Assembly: GCA_025618425.1 (NCBI GenBank)
Contig: CM046832.1
Coordinates: 67,233,427-67,297,426 of the forward strand
Direction of reading: 5' to 3'
From: Heliocidaris tuberculata
Lineage: Eukaryota; Echinodermata; Echinoidea; Camarodonta; Echinometridae
Length of the DNA: 64,000 bases
A program made the translations under genes and the position numbers. The notes under the pieces were generated by a model that ran no database searches, had not been told where the DNA came from, and saw only the letters and a list, made by a program, of their open reading frames with translations. Positions 50,680-62,400 of the stretch are shown piece by piece. Every line of letters starts with the position of its first letter. The first letter of the stretch is position 1.

Positions 50680-52822
50680 TTAGGCTTCTGTTAGAGATGA
50701 CAGAGTAGGTGATGTCACATGATGAGCTGGATGAGAATTAGAAGATGGTAAATAAGAAGTCCTTGGTATTGATTGTCCCGATTTGGGTGATGTTTTGCTT
50801 TTCATGTGGTGCTTCTCTGGATGGCGACCCGACTTCCGCGAGTTTTGGTGGGTCGATTTCTCGTTGTGACGATTCGAGTGGTGGGGGCGGTGGTGGCTGT
50901 GCAAGTGGCCGTTTTGCACTTGCGGTTGGTGGGTTGTCATCGTTGGTGATAGCAGCGCCCCAATTCCGGGTGACACGTTGCCCGTGGAAGATATTGCAAT
51001 GGGAATGCTATGTGATTGTCTGATGGGATCAGCAACAGGGGAGTGATTGGTGTTGCTGTTATTAACATTGACACTATTTACATGATTGTGACTACGGCAT
51101 AGATGGCCGTCTATCAAGTCTCTATCTTGAGCAGAACTGGTGGGATTCTCGTAGAGGTGTACATTGGGAACCCGTCCATTGCAGGGGAGTGAAGATGATG
51201 ACATGGCCATCCTACTGTATGCATCTCCTCTTTGTGCATGTTCTGAAAAATGAGACAAAAGGAGAACATTTGTTTCATATTCCAAATTACAGCTTTACTT
51301 TGTCACTTACATGAAACTTCCATACTTTACTACTGTCATACACTGATCTCCCTTTCAGGGAACTTCCACAGTACTTTTTAAAGACATATATGAAGCACTC
51401 TGGTATTGTTTATTCAAGAGAAGGTTTGTTTCATAATGAACATATTAGAATTCATGCATTCAATGCAAATCATATCATGATAACTACCACTTACTTCTAT
51501 ATTAATCTAATGAGGTGTTGACATTGTGCAAGCAAGGGAGGACTTACCATGAGGTATCTTAAAGCTGCTGGGTGATGTGCATCGTCCCTCTGGTGATGAC
51601 ACTGAGGTATAGGAATGACAGCACTGGGGCGGTGGGTGGTTGCTCCTGCGGTAATTGTGTCTATTGACCGGTGAGGCAGTCTGGCTACCCAGACCCTCAT
51701 CCGAGTTTGTCAAGAGTCTTTCTCTCTGCAACCTATCCCTGGTTGCCTCATCCATAAATACTTCATCCTCGTCCTCCTCCTCGATCTCCCCCTCCTCTCC
51801 ATCGCTTCCCCCCTTCCTGAAGGGATGGACACGCCCTCCACCCCCATGGTGGGGGTACATGTGTTTGTTGATTGCACTGTCCAGAGAGCGTCCTGTCACG
51901 TTGCAGGATGGCAGGGATGAGAGCTGGCCGCGTCTTTCAAGGGTGGTGCGATCAGCCTCACTGATGGAATCTGAAGGACAGTATCTCTCCATACCGTCTT
52001 GGTGAGAACCGTCTGAAATATACAACATAGAAGAATATATTATGCTTCTGATATACAAGAACATTTCTTAAAATAGCACCCATACATTTGATTTCATTCA
52101 TCAAATCAAATTTCTATTCAATAATTGTGGAGCAAGGAGGTTAAAAAGAAAATGTGAGATCATTGCTGACATGAACTTTACGTAAGAGAGAACAACACAG
52201 CAACGGACAAAGAGAGAGAGAGCAAGTTAGATAGATAAATAAATAGATAGATAGAGAAAGAAAGAGAGAGAGAGAGAGAGGGAGAGAAAGACCTTTACCT
52301 TGAATGCTGCAATGATGATGATGTGGACGAGGGCAGGGGGCAACGTCTGGTGGCTCTATGACTTTTGTCTCACTGGGAAAGATGGCTGCCATCCGGACCT
52401 GATTGGCAAACCTGAAGGTACTGAGCTTACCCAATGGTCCGTCCAAAGAATCACAGTCACTGGCATTCTCATCTTGGTATTTATCAGTTGCTAGAGAGAA
52501 AAATATGGATGTGATAATGAAGTTTTCTCCTGTAATTTTTGCTGTGTGTAAGAATCAGAGACTTTTCATTCTCATCAGCTCAAGTTTTTGTATGGTCTTC
52601 ACTAAGAGTTTTCAGCTCTAGATATTTGTGCACTCCCCCTCTCCTTTTTCTTAATTACTCTGAAAAATCAAAGCACATTTTCATTTGATCTTGTTTACCC
52701 CAAAAACTTATACTATCTTGGCCCCGTTTCCTCATTATTTCTTTGTAATCTATTACCTTCCATGTTATACTGTACTCCATTTCACCTCTCTCTCACTCTC
52801 CCCTCCCTCTCCCCTCCAACCC

Positions 52823-52857
<35 letters not shown>

Positions 52858-55800
52858 TCTTTTCTCCATCTCTTTATTCCATTCTTACCTGCACTTGAGA
52901 CCCCACTGCTTGTTTCCTGATGAATGGTACCTTCTGACGATCCATTGAGGGTGGAGCTGGGAATCTCTGGAGGTACCACATGGTGGTGGGACTCTTCAAC
53001 TGTGAAAGGAGATTAATAAACAAGTATAACATTCATGTTGCCATGCTACATTCTGGATAATCATATTAACACACGTATGAAGAAGTAAAATATCATATAT
53101 ATGAATTGAGTCACAGGCTATTTATCATCAATATGGTTGGGGGGGGGGGAGGAAATCACAGAATTTACTTGTTATTTGGCACATTACACAATCTACTTCT
53201 AAACAGACTTTGTCTACCTTTCTCAAAGCAGGTAACATTGTCTGAAACAATAAATATATCAATTCAAAAAGTAAAGACAAAATTTAGGATATCATTTAGA
53301 ATGGTCAAATTCAAGGTGGCCTTACCTCTATATCTCCTTGTGCGCTTGCGAGTGTGATATATAATGACAACCCAGATGAGTGATGTACCCAGTATACAGC
53401 AGATGACGACCACGATGATGATACTAGTGGTAGTCATGTTCCATATCGTCCCAGATTCTGAATAAGACAATTAAACAATGATATATTTCAATTCAATTCA
53501 ATTCATTCAATTCAAAATGGTTTATTGGAAATACTTTCTTCGTGGCAAAGCCGAATTACAAATGTTTACAATCATGATTTCAATAACATAAAAGTTGTCA
53601 TAAAGTAAAACATTCATTATATGAAATTGCACTTGGCAAGAATAACTGACTTCTTGGAGTTGCATATTTCAAGAAAGGAAAGGAAACTTATACATGTACA
53701 TTGCTATTGAGAATACCACATTTGAATGGAGAGATGAAATATCAAAAGATGGTAGAAAGGAATCTTACTCTGAGTAACAACAAGCTTTGCACTGTCCGTC
53801 CTCACACCCAGGGAGTTTGTTGCCTCACATGTGTATGTGCCTCCATCTTTGCTGGCTGCATTCATAATGATCAGGTAGCGGTCAAAGTCAGTCAGATGCA
53901 TGCCTTCAGAGAGCTGAAAGGGTTCATCATCCTTGAACCACCTGATAGAGGGACGGGGACTGCCCTCAACGTTACACTCAAGAACAGCTGGCTCTCCAAC
54001 CTCGATGGTCAGGTCCTTCATTTGACGGGTGAAAAGGGGTGGCTCTAGAACAGTTAAAGTTGCATTAGTGCTGATGGTCCCTGCAGCATTGAGGGCGGTG
54101 CACGTGTACACACCAGTATCGCTCAGCTGGACATTGTCGATGTAGAACTCTGCCAGCTCTGTCTTGACCTTGATGCGACGCTGACGGGCGGCGGGGAAGT
54201 TGATGCCTCCGTCTTTCTGCCAAGCGATCTTTGGAGTGGGGTGTCCAGTGGCAGCACAGGGGAGTTCAGCTATTCCTCCAACACGTACGCTGACATGACT
54301 TGGAGTGACAGTGAACGATGGGAAAACTGAAGAAGGAACAAAAAGATAACCATAATCATTATGGATTCTCCCTTTCACTTGGCATTAAATCACAGTCTTC
54401 AAAGCATAAAGCAAAACAAGCAATACTTGCTTACAAGTAGACCAAACTAATTAAAACCTGTTTGAGAGATTACCATATTTCTACTCCTAATTTTCTGTAC
54501 AGCCTATGTAACAAAGTAGCACAATGGAAGACACAAACTAGTAAAGATATTAAATGAGCTACTTACTGTGCACAGTGACTCTAGCTTTCTTGGAATATGT
54601 AACTCCAAACTCATTTGAGATGATACATTGATATCTGCCCTGGTCATTCTCCTTGATGTGGGAGAGGCTTAGGACAGAGGTGTACTCATTCACACCACTG
54701 GGGTTTAACCTCTCAAAGTAGATGGGGTTGGCATCCTCCATGATTGCCTGAAATAAGAAAGAGTAAACAAAACCATCCATAATAAATTCAGAGCCATATT
54801 TTCCAAACAAATTAATTAGTTTGTTGATGCTGTATTTTGATAGACACTGTCAATGTGAACATAGCATTAAATGAATATTAGAAATCAAAGAGCCATATCA
54901 ACAATGTCCTCATCTGCACCTAGAATTCTGGAAATACAAAAAGCAATGTCTTATACAAATGATTAAATCCTGTGAACATGTTCATTTTGTGGGTTTTTCT
55001 TTCCTTAGCTCTTTTTTCAGTTTCTACAAATAAAAGCTCCTGAAGAATGATTTTCATTTTTCCAAACCAAAATTGCTCTTTGCTACCATGGATTTTTGCA
55101 ACTGGTTAATGTAAAAGATTTCAACCTTTAAATAAAAAAATAGGAGGGTGTGTGAGGAAGTCATTTTCCAACACAAATGATTCATAGAGAATTTAATGAA
55201 GAGTGGAATGGGGACAAGAATTTACAAAGAAGGGGATGAGAAGACATGTAACAATGAGTTGAACTTACCTTGTCTTTCTTCCATAATAATGTGACTGGTA
55301 CATCACTAGTGCTACCAGCTGTGCATATCAGGGACACGTTATCATTCTTTAGTGATGTCACCGTCTCAGGTTCTCGGATGATAAAAGGTTTCAAGCGATC
55401 ATCTGCAACAGGTACAAAGAAAAATAAACAATAATAAACCACAGGAAACAAAAACTTTTGTTTTCTCCGTCAAACAATATCACAAAGACATAACAAATCA
55501 AAAGTTAAGCAAAACAAGGATTTTCTTCTTCCATGTTGGACATTATCTTTTCAACCCATGCTGATAGTGTTGACATTTGCTAAACCCTCTAGCATGTAAC
55601 TCTGGATGAGCAGCATGACAGGGTAATTGGCCGTTTGTCAAACGTTACAACATCACTAACAGCAATATTAGGTTCAAGTATCTTCTAAGTCCAATATTGT
55701 CCCCTTTCCTGCCATCGAGGGATGAGAAATTATGACAGGTTGATTGCTAAATTGGAATCTTAGGATGAAAAGCTATAAACACTTCAAGACATCAGGAAAT

Positions 55801-58800
55801 ATTTTGTATCTTCTTAAAATATCCATAAGGCAGAACATGAAACAAAGAGAAAGAGAGAAGGAGAGAGAGAGAGGGGGAGAGAGGGATAGAGAGAAAGAGG
55901 GAGGGAAAACATATCCAAGCTAAGAGAAGAGACACAAAAAGTAAGAACGGAAACAGAGAATGGATTGAAGATGTATGGTAGAAAACTAAGACAGGAGATA
56001 TTACATCGAAAAGAAAGGAGAGTGGGAGAGCAAGTGTCTAGAATATGACAAACCCTATAAGCTGGCCTTTCAACATCTCTCTTATTTTTCTTACAAATCT
56101 ATGTCTGTCAAAGGATGTGTGGGCATGGCAAATCGAGTTGGAACAATTTGTAACTTGTCAGCTCTACTAAGTTTCCTTGAGGAGAAAGTAGGTTATCTCA
56201 TGGCTTAAGATAAAGGTTAGAGGAGGCTGATATGGGCCAACATGGGAGGGGCAGAGGAAGGGGAATGTGGGCCAATGTCACATATACAGTGTTAGAGGAA
56301 GAGACAGAAAGAGACAGACAGACAGACAGACAGAGAGAGTGAGAGAGGTACATTATATATATCAAAAGAGACAGAAAGACTGAGAGCGAGAGAGAAAGAG
56401 AGACAGACAGACAGATGGAAGAAGAGAATAAGTGAATTGGAAAAGGAAATGGATGAATAAGGGGAAGAGATAGAAAAAGGATAGATACAGAGAAAGAGGG
56501 GGATGGGGAAAGAGGGGGATGGGGAAAGAGGGACAGCAGGAGAGCGATGGACACAGGGTGAGAGAGAGAAAGAGAGAGAGAGGGGAAAACAGACATAGAC
56601 AGGGATGAGAGGATGTATCCACAATGCAAGACTACAACTGTAAATCCTTATTGATTACAACAAAGGAGCCAGGCATCAAGGTTCTGAACTCAATTTGCGT
56701 ATATCCTTGATATACTTATCAAACATCCCTTCTCGCATGAAATATGCTCTAAACTTGGCACAGAAATCTTATTAAGTAGAACAAGACAGGTGGCAACATT
56801 CTTTGCTAGCTTAATCTATGGAAATATCTTGGGGGAGTGGAACAGGACAGGGACAGGAATCTGTAACAAATAACTTGAGAAGTTATTTCCCCCCTTTCAC
56901 AGTCTGTCTAACCAAACAATGAAGTTTAGCAATAAGAAAGAAGTACACCAAAAGTTCAGAATCTGAGACAGGGACAAGAAGACGGAGATGAGAGGCTGAG
57001 AGGGATGAAGAATACAAGACTGGGTAAACACAAAGAAGGAGAGAATAAGAAGAATAGATTAGAGAGACAAAGAGAGAGAGAGGGAGAGAGACAAAGAGAG
57101 AGAGAGGGAGAGAGAGAGAGAGAGAGAGAGATAGAGAATGCGTTTTAGAGAAAAGAGTAGAGAGAAGAGAAAGACAGAACACAAAGGGAGAAAGACAAAG
57201 GGAAAGAGGGAAATGGGTGAAAAAGAACAAAAGAAATTAAATTGAAAGGAAAAAATAGGAAAAGTGAAAAGAAAAAAGAGAATAGGGAGAGGAAGAGTAA
57301 GGGTACTGCATATGGGTAGTTCAACCCCCATCATAATCAACTTCACATATAATTTCCCTGCTGGGGACCTACGTACCACATGTAAACACTTCCGGCTCCA
57401 CACTGAAGATATCCATTCCCTGGAGAATTTCAGGATGGGCGCAGCGTCCATCCACTCCTTCACCAAGATTGTTCTCCTTTATCCAGGCTGGGAACCATGA
57501 CATCTGACAGTCACACACCATGCTAGAACTGTTCACCAGTCTGAAATGGCAAGGTTTACACAAAGGAATTAGCTGGGGTATAGAACACCAACTACTGTAC
57601 TGTGACCATACAACTTCAGTAAACAGCAAAATATTTGATTTAAAAAGAAAATCATCCTTTGTAAATGTTGTTATTACCACAAATTTTTTTTTTGCAATAT
57701 CCATCTTAACTTTTCATTTATCAGATCTTGATCCTGAAACGTTCAGGCTGCTCTTACATACATGGAAATGAAATAACAATTCTCATGCTAATTCATCTGA
57801 ATAATAGTAGTTACAGAATGTACAATATTATTATTCTTTTGCTATACTTACAGCTGATTGAGCTGGGGCATGCCTTCAAATGCATTGTTCTCTACTGTGG
57901 TGATAGCATTCCCAGCAAAGTCCCTGAAAAAATATGAAGAAAATGATGAAGAAAATAGAGATTGACACCGTTTTAATAAATTCCCTTCTTCCAACCGTAG
58001 GCAATACAACAGAGTTCATCATATCATGACAACATTACACCTTCAGGATTTAAATATTTTAAATATGAGGGAATTTGAAGAGCAATGCTTTTCAGAGGAC
58101 ATTTCTACTTTCTTTCCAAACTGACATAAAAGGAATGAGAAAGCTCTCAAATCGTTTTTCACCTTTCCTAGAACTTTAAAACATAAGTTGGTTAAAACTG
58201 GGGTTTGGATGGTTTTCTATACATGATTTATCTTAAAAACGTGCTAGGAATTTTTCGCTGCAAGTTTTTGAGCACATGCAACCAATTAGGACCAATAACA
58301 TGGTACATAACATTACAGTACTGAGAATGGCACTGTCTCTCTAAAACTTCCTTAAGTTTCCAATTTGCCTGTCAAATTAGCAGCTTTACGACAGACAGAC
58401 GTGAAGATAACTCCCTAAAGCTGGGCATTCAGTGATTTCTGAATTTCAGTTATGAGTTGTTCTATGAAAACTACACGGGATAGTAGAGAAATGCTTTTTT
58501 TTTTCTGCAAGTCACAAAGAAAATCTTTTTCTTTCCCCCTCTACAATGATAGAGACATAGTAATGTAACTTACAAAGACTGGAGGTTGGAAAGTCCATTG
58601 AACGCTCTCCTGGAGATAGAATTGATGTTGTTATTAGCCAGCCCTAGTCTAAGCAACGATTCAAGTCCCTCAAAGGCACCTGTCATGTCTTCTACTGTCC
58701 AGGCAATGAAGTTGTCACTCAGGTCCCTGCAAAGTAGAGTCAATGAAAAAGAATAGTGTAAAAGAGTTCTATCTAATCAATTTCATCTCTCTGTGAACCT

Positions 58801-59472
58801 ATCAGTAGTATTTCAAAACAGAGAAAGCTTTAAGTTCTACATGATTACACATGACAATAAACAAAATAGAAAGAAATGTCCAAGACTGCAGCATATCAAT
58901 TTGTACTTCTGAAGAACATTTTCATGTAATGTCTGTACACAAAAGATGGCTTCCTCTCTCAGACTTACAGAACTTGGAGTAGATTGAGCTGGATGAATGC
59001 TCCATCAGCAACCTGAGTGATCCTGTTATGGTTGATGTACAGTTCTCTCAGAAGAGGTGGCCAAGGAGGAACCCCAGTGGATGATTGAGCACCCCCGTTG
59101 TTCCCCTGAGCAGCTGCACCCCCACTCTCTCCTGTACTCTCTTCCTCAGTCTCCAGTGTGGTGAGCCTGTTGTGAGAGAGGTCCAAGTACTCCAAATTGG
59201 GACAGAACTCCCAGCCGGAGGCTTCGGTCTCGTTGATACGGTTGTGGGCTACTGTCAGATGGAGCAGGGACTTAAGGCCAAAGAGCCAGCGGCGGCTGAT
59301 GGTGGTCAGTTCATTGCCGTCCAGCTCTAGTTGCTGGATGGCGTTGAGGCCATAGAAAGCACCATCCATCAGGTCGGTCAGCTGATTGCGGCTTAGGCTG
59401 AGTTCCTCAAGAGACTCCAAGCCACTGAAAACCAGACTGTCCACTGTGGTCAGCTCATTACGACTCAGTTCA
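50680..59472 (-). CDS. LRIG: LRIG-family receptor, 3' part of gene (12 exons; 5' end outside window)
   Basis: Single-pass membrane protein with leucine-rich repeats and Ig domains; vertebrate relatives tune receptor tyrosine kinase and BMP signalling. Exons in gene order: 59472-58969, 58726-58574, 57923-57852, 57540-57377, 55402-55269, 54747-54567, 54326-53769, 53457-53326, 52999-52889, 52490-52299, 52012-51548, 51242-50680. These give 1075 codons; all joins are GT-AG and in frame. Order: about eight LRRs (SLSRNQLTDLMDGAFYGL and similar), an LRR C-terminal cap with CDCQMSWFPAWI and CAHPEILQG, Ig1 split over two exons, Ig2 and Ig3 in one exon (TGVYTCTALN, GGTYTCEATN), transmembrane SIIIVVVICCILG, then basic RKRTRRYR. 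The tail of about 450 residues carries VVPPEIPSS, similar to the vertebrate tail, an acidic stretch (EEGEIEEEDEDE) and a His/Ser/Asn-rich end. Upstream LRRs and the signal peptide are not in the window. Confidence 0.95.
52790..52858 (+). repeat. CT microsatellite with C run
   Basis: Pyrimidine tract of TCTCCC units, a run of about 14 C, then (CT)n, in the LRIG intron just past the donor of exon 52999-52889. A GA/GATA tract at about 52205-52285 lies in the following intron. Confidence 0.8.
53480..53660 (+). repeat. Retroposon-like fragment with TTCAA tail
   Basis: TTCAATTCAATTCAATTCA units, then AAAATGGTTTATTGG, as in the inverted tail near 4030-4080. In the LRIG intron before the transmembrane exon; the repeat starts about 25 bp upstream of that exon's acceptor. 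Confidence 0.5.
55845..55905 (+). repeat. GA-rich microsatellite
   Basis: GAGA and GGGAGA units in the 2 kb LRIG intron between the LRR cap exon and Ig1. Confidence 0.8.
56288..56590 (+). repeat. GACA/GAGA and AAAGAGGGGGATGGGG repeats
   Basis: (GACA)n and (GA)n runs and a short tandem of AAAGAGGGGGATGGGG near 56493-56530. On the minus strand they give Leu/Ser-rich open frames that are not genes. Confidence 0.85.
57058..57135 (+). repeat. GA microsatellite
   Basis: Nearly pure GA with ACAAAGAGAGAG interruptions in the LRIG intron, about 240 bp from the LRR cap exon. Confidence 0.85.
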
Positions 59473-62400
59473 CTACACAAATAAATAGAACAAGACCAAA
59501 CAAGAATTAGCCAATACAATGTCAATAATCATGTCAAAAACAATGGAATAAATATTATGAGTGAAATACATCAAAAATGCTACATTTTTAGTATTATCAT
59601 AATATAACATGCATATAACACATTAGTAAAAATGTATTTTATGGAATATATAAGCATTGTAGAATAGAAAACTATAAAAAGGGTTTTTCCATGAGGAAAA
59701 AAATCGATGTTAATTCATTGTAAACTACTCAAATGAGTCATAAAAGGAACAACCTAACACAACAGTAGGGATTATTTACAATATATTCTTTCATAAGCTG
59801 AATTCCTGAATGGAGAGGAACTACTAGGGAGGCTGAAAGAAGTTTTCTTCCAAAGAAATTGAGTAACATCTGGTAAGGGAAATGGGTTGTTCTGCATCAT
59901 TAGCACCTGAGGATTATCAACTACCTTGTATTACCATCCCCTACTGAGAATTCACCTAGCTACTCCTCCTAGAAAAACATTAATGACAGAGATCCTCACT
60001 GTCTTCTGTTTGTAACCATTAGGGGTGGGACGGGGAGGAATGGGGTAGTCTGGCACCCACGCTAAACATTTCCCTGTATCACACTTGCATCCTATCTTGA
60101 GAATCTAAATAATGTCATATTCCTCACTAAGCTTGTGATATGAGATTACTATAATGTCAAACCTCTAATGCACTACCAAATATAAGCATTGGATATCTTA
60201 TAGCTTCAAAATATAGGCTTATATTTTATGTTTGTAAAGTGTTCATGAGAAAAGAAGTTAATTTCTTATTTTGTATTCAATGCTACGAACTTTGCAAGTG
60301 ACAACAAAGGGGATTTTGTCTCACTTTGAAATCTCGTGAAAAAAAGAAAGAAAAGAAAAAAACACAAACACTAGAAATACATAGGGCAGTGAATTATATT
60401 TTTGTGAGAATTGGGCAAATCTTGTTTGCTTAGGATGAGTAAAGGAAAAGGATAATCACATTGTCCTCTCTATTCCTATGCTATACATTTGCTGCAAGTC
60501 CTTCTCTCTACATAAACAGAGAGACAGGGACAATGAATGCTCCAGCAGAGACGTCGTTCAAAGAGAGAATATCAAGAGCAGGGGTATGAAACGCGAGTCT
60601 CAAATTCATATCGGGAAGGAATCTCAGCTATCATCAAGATTGGAGATCAAGTGCAACGGGGGTTGTGTCTCTAATCCCGGGAACATGTGTGAAAGGAATG
60701 TGTGAGGAGGAGAAAGAAAATGAAATGGAAATATAGGATGGAGGGAGGGAAATAGCAAGTAAGTCCAGGCAGAAATATATTTCAACTACCCCCCCCCCCC
60801 CTTGAGAAACAGAAAACTATGCAATGTTTTGCAAAATATTTCTATATAGCTATATAGAATAAGTAATCACAACAAAGTGGTTGTACGTCTTTCTCATTGT
60901 GAATTTTTTCCTCTCGAATGAAAGGCTTTTTAGTCTTAGTCTACTAGTATTTCACAAGATGGGGGTATACAGAGACAAACTGCCAGATCATAAATCTAAA
61001 CTATGTACACCACAATACAAATGATATGTTGTCATGTGGAGTGATCCATATGATGCAGATTTTGAATGGAATGCTTGTAGAATTCAGATAGTGCCTCTTG
61101 TACATTGATTCTTTAATTATGTAAGTACAGAAAGAGAAGACAATTTGGGTAGCATGTTATCAACAAGAAAAAAATCCACTGCTTTTTCACAGGGCCTATA
61201 TGTTTCAGTGTATATGATACATAAAAAAGATAAAAATTTGTTGTTTTCTCAGCACCATATGGAATAAAAGTAAGCTGTGGTTCCTTACAAAATATCCCAC
61301 TGTATCCTAGGATAAAGTGGATTTTATTCCACCATTTTTAGTCAATCACATGGACAAATTTCTCACACATTTTTGAAAGACCTTGAATAAGTTACCCACA
61401 TCATCTAGATATTCCATAAAAAGAACACATGCACCCAAAAGAGAGAGGGAACTAGAGAACAAGCAAGATTTCTTTGATTTTCCTTAGAGTTTATTATTTG
61501 CATGTTTTCGGTGGCTCTGAAAACATGCCAGAAGGTGATTGGGAGAGGAGAATTAGGAGGTCAACTCGGTGTGTAAAGAAACTAGAGAAAAAAGGTCACT
61601 TTCTGTGGTGTAAGCAGAGTCCATGCTGCAAGGCTCAAGTGGGCTAAACTTGGCCGATGTGTCCTTCCAGTGGATTATCTCTCTTAATTTCTTTCAGTTT
61701 GTGAGGGAGTCATGCCTTTGGCAGTCTCTGCCAAGCCCTGGCAAGCAGGTGTTGGAAATTGTACCTCTGAAGAAATTGGCCTACGCACAGAGGTGAGAGA
61801 AACGGCGAAAAAGCAAGTTTCGCACAGCCAAAGCAATACCATAATTTCATAGAACGTAGATTGCCGAGTGTTTAAAACATTTTAAAATCAATAACTGTGC
61901 TATAGGCTATATCCACTAGTACAGAAACTCATCATTCAACATAATAAATTGTCATTACAATGGACAGTCAATGAAATTATATTTGTCTCATGTATCTAAT
62001 CTGACTGATTTTACATAAAAATTTTGCTGATTTGCATGATACAGCTCTTTTTAGCAAAGTGAGACATGCTAGTGGGAAGATCTATTCACTGAAATCTCTT
62101 GGACTTTATCTCAAAGGATATGACTATAATCAGGGGACTAATGGGCAATGGCGACACTAAAATGAGAGCAAGTAGCCTATGAAACAAAGGAAAACAACAA
62201 GGTACTGACAACAGATCCAGACAGAGAGAAGGAAGAAAAAAAAAGGCAAAATGTGCTAACGATTTAATTACATGTGGTAGAGCCACTGGGCATTGTCTGT
62301 GTGACATAATGCATGTACCTGCTGCAAAACTGAATATTGCAGCCGGGATGTAGAGAAGAGAGCAAATCTAAAATTGCAACTAACGGTAGGATATTTCTTA

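Noticed and set aside
53701..54048. Plus-strand frame of 115 codons
   Set aside because: Antisense shadow of the LRIG Ig2-Ig3 exon. The same holds for 51655-52005, 50745-51023 and 59085-59330 against other LRIG exons.
56198..56629. Open frames of 86-143 codons rich in Leu, Ser and Pro on the minus strand
   Set aside because: They are translations of GA and GACA microsatellites inside an LRIG intron. The same applies to 56883-57466 frames.
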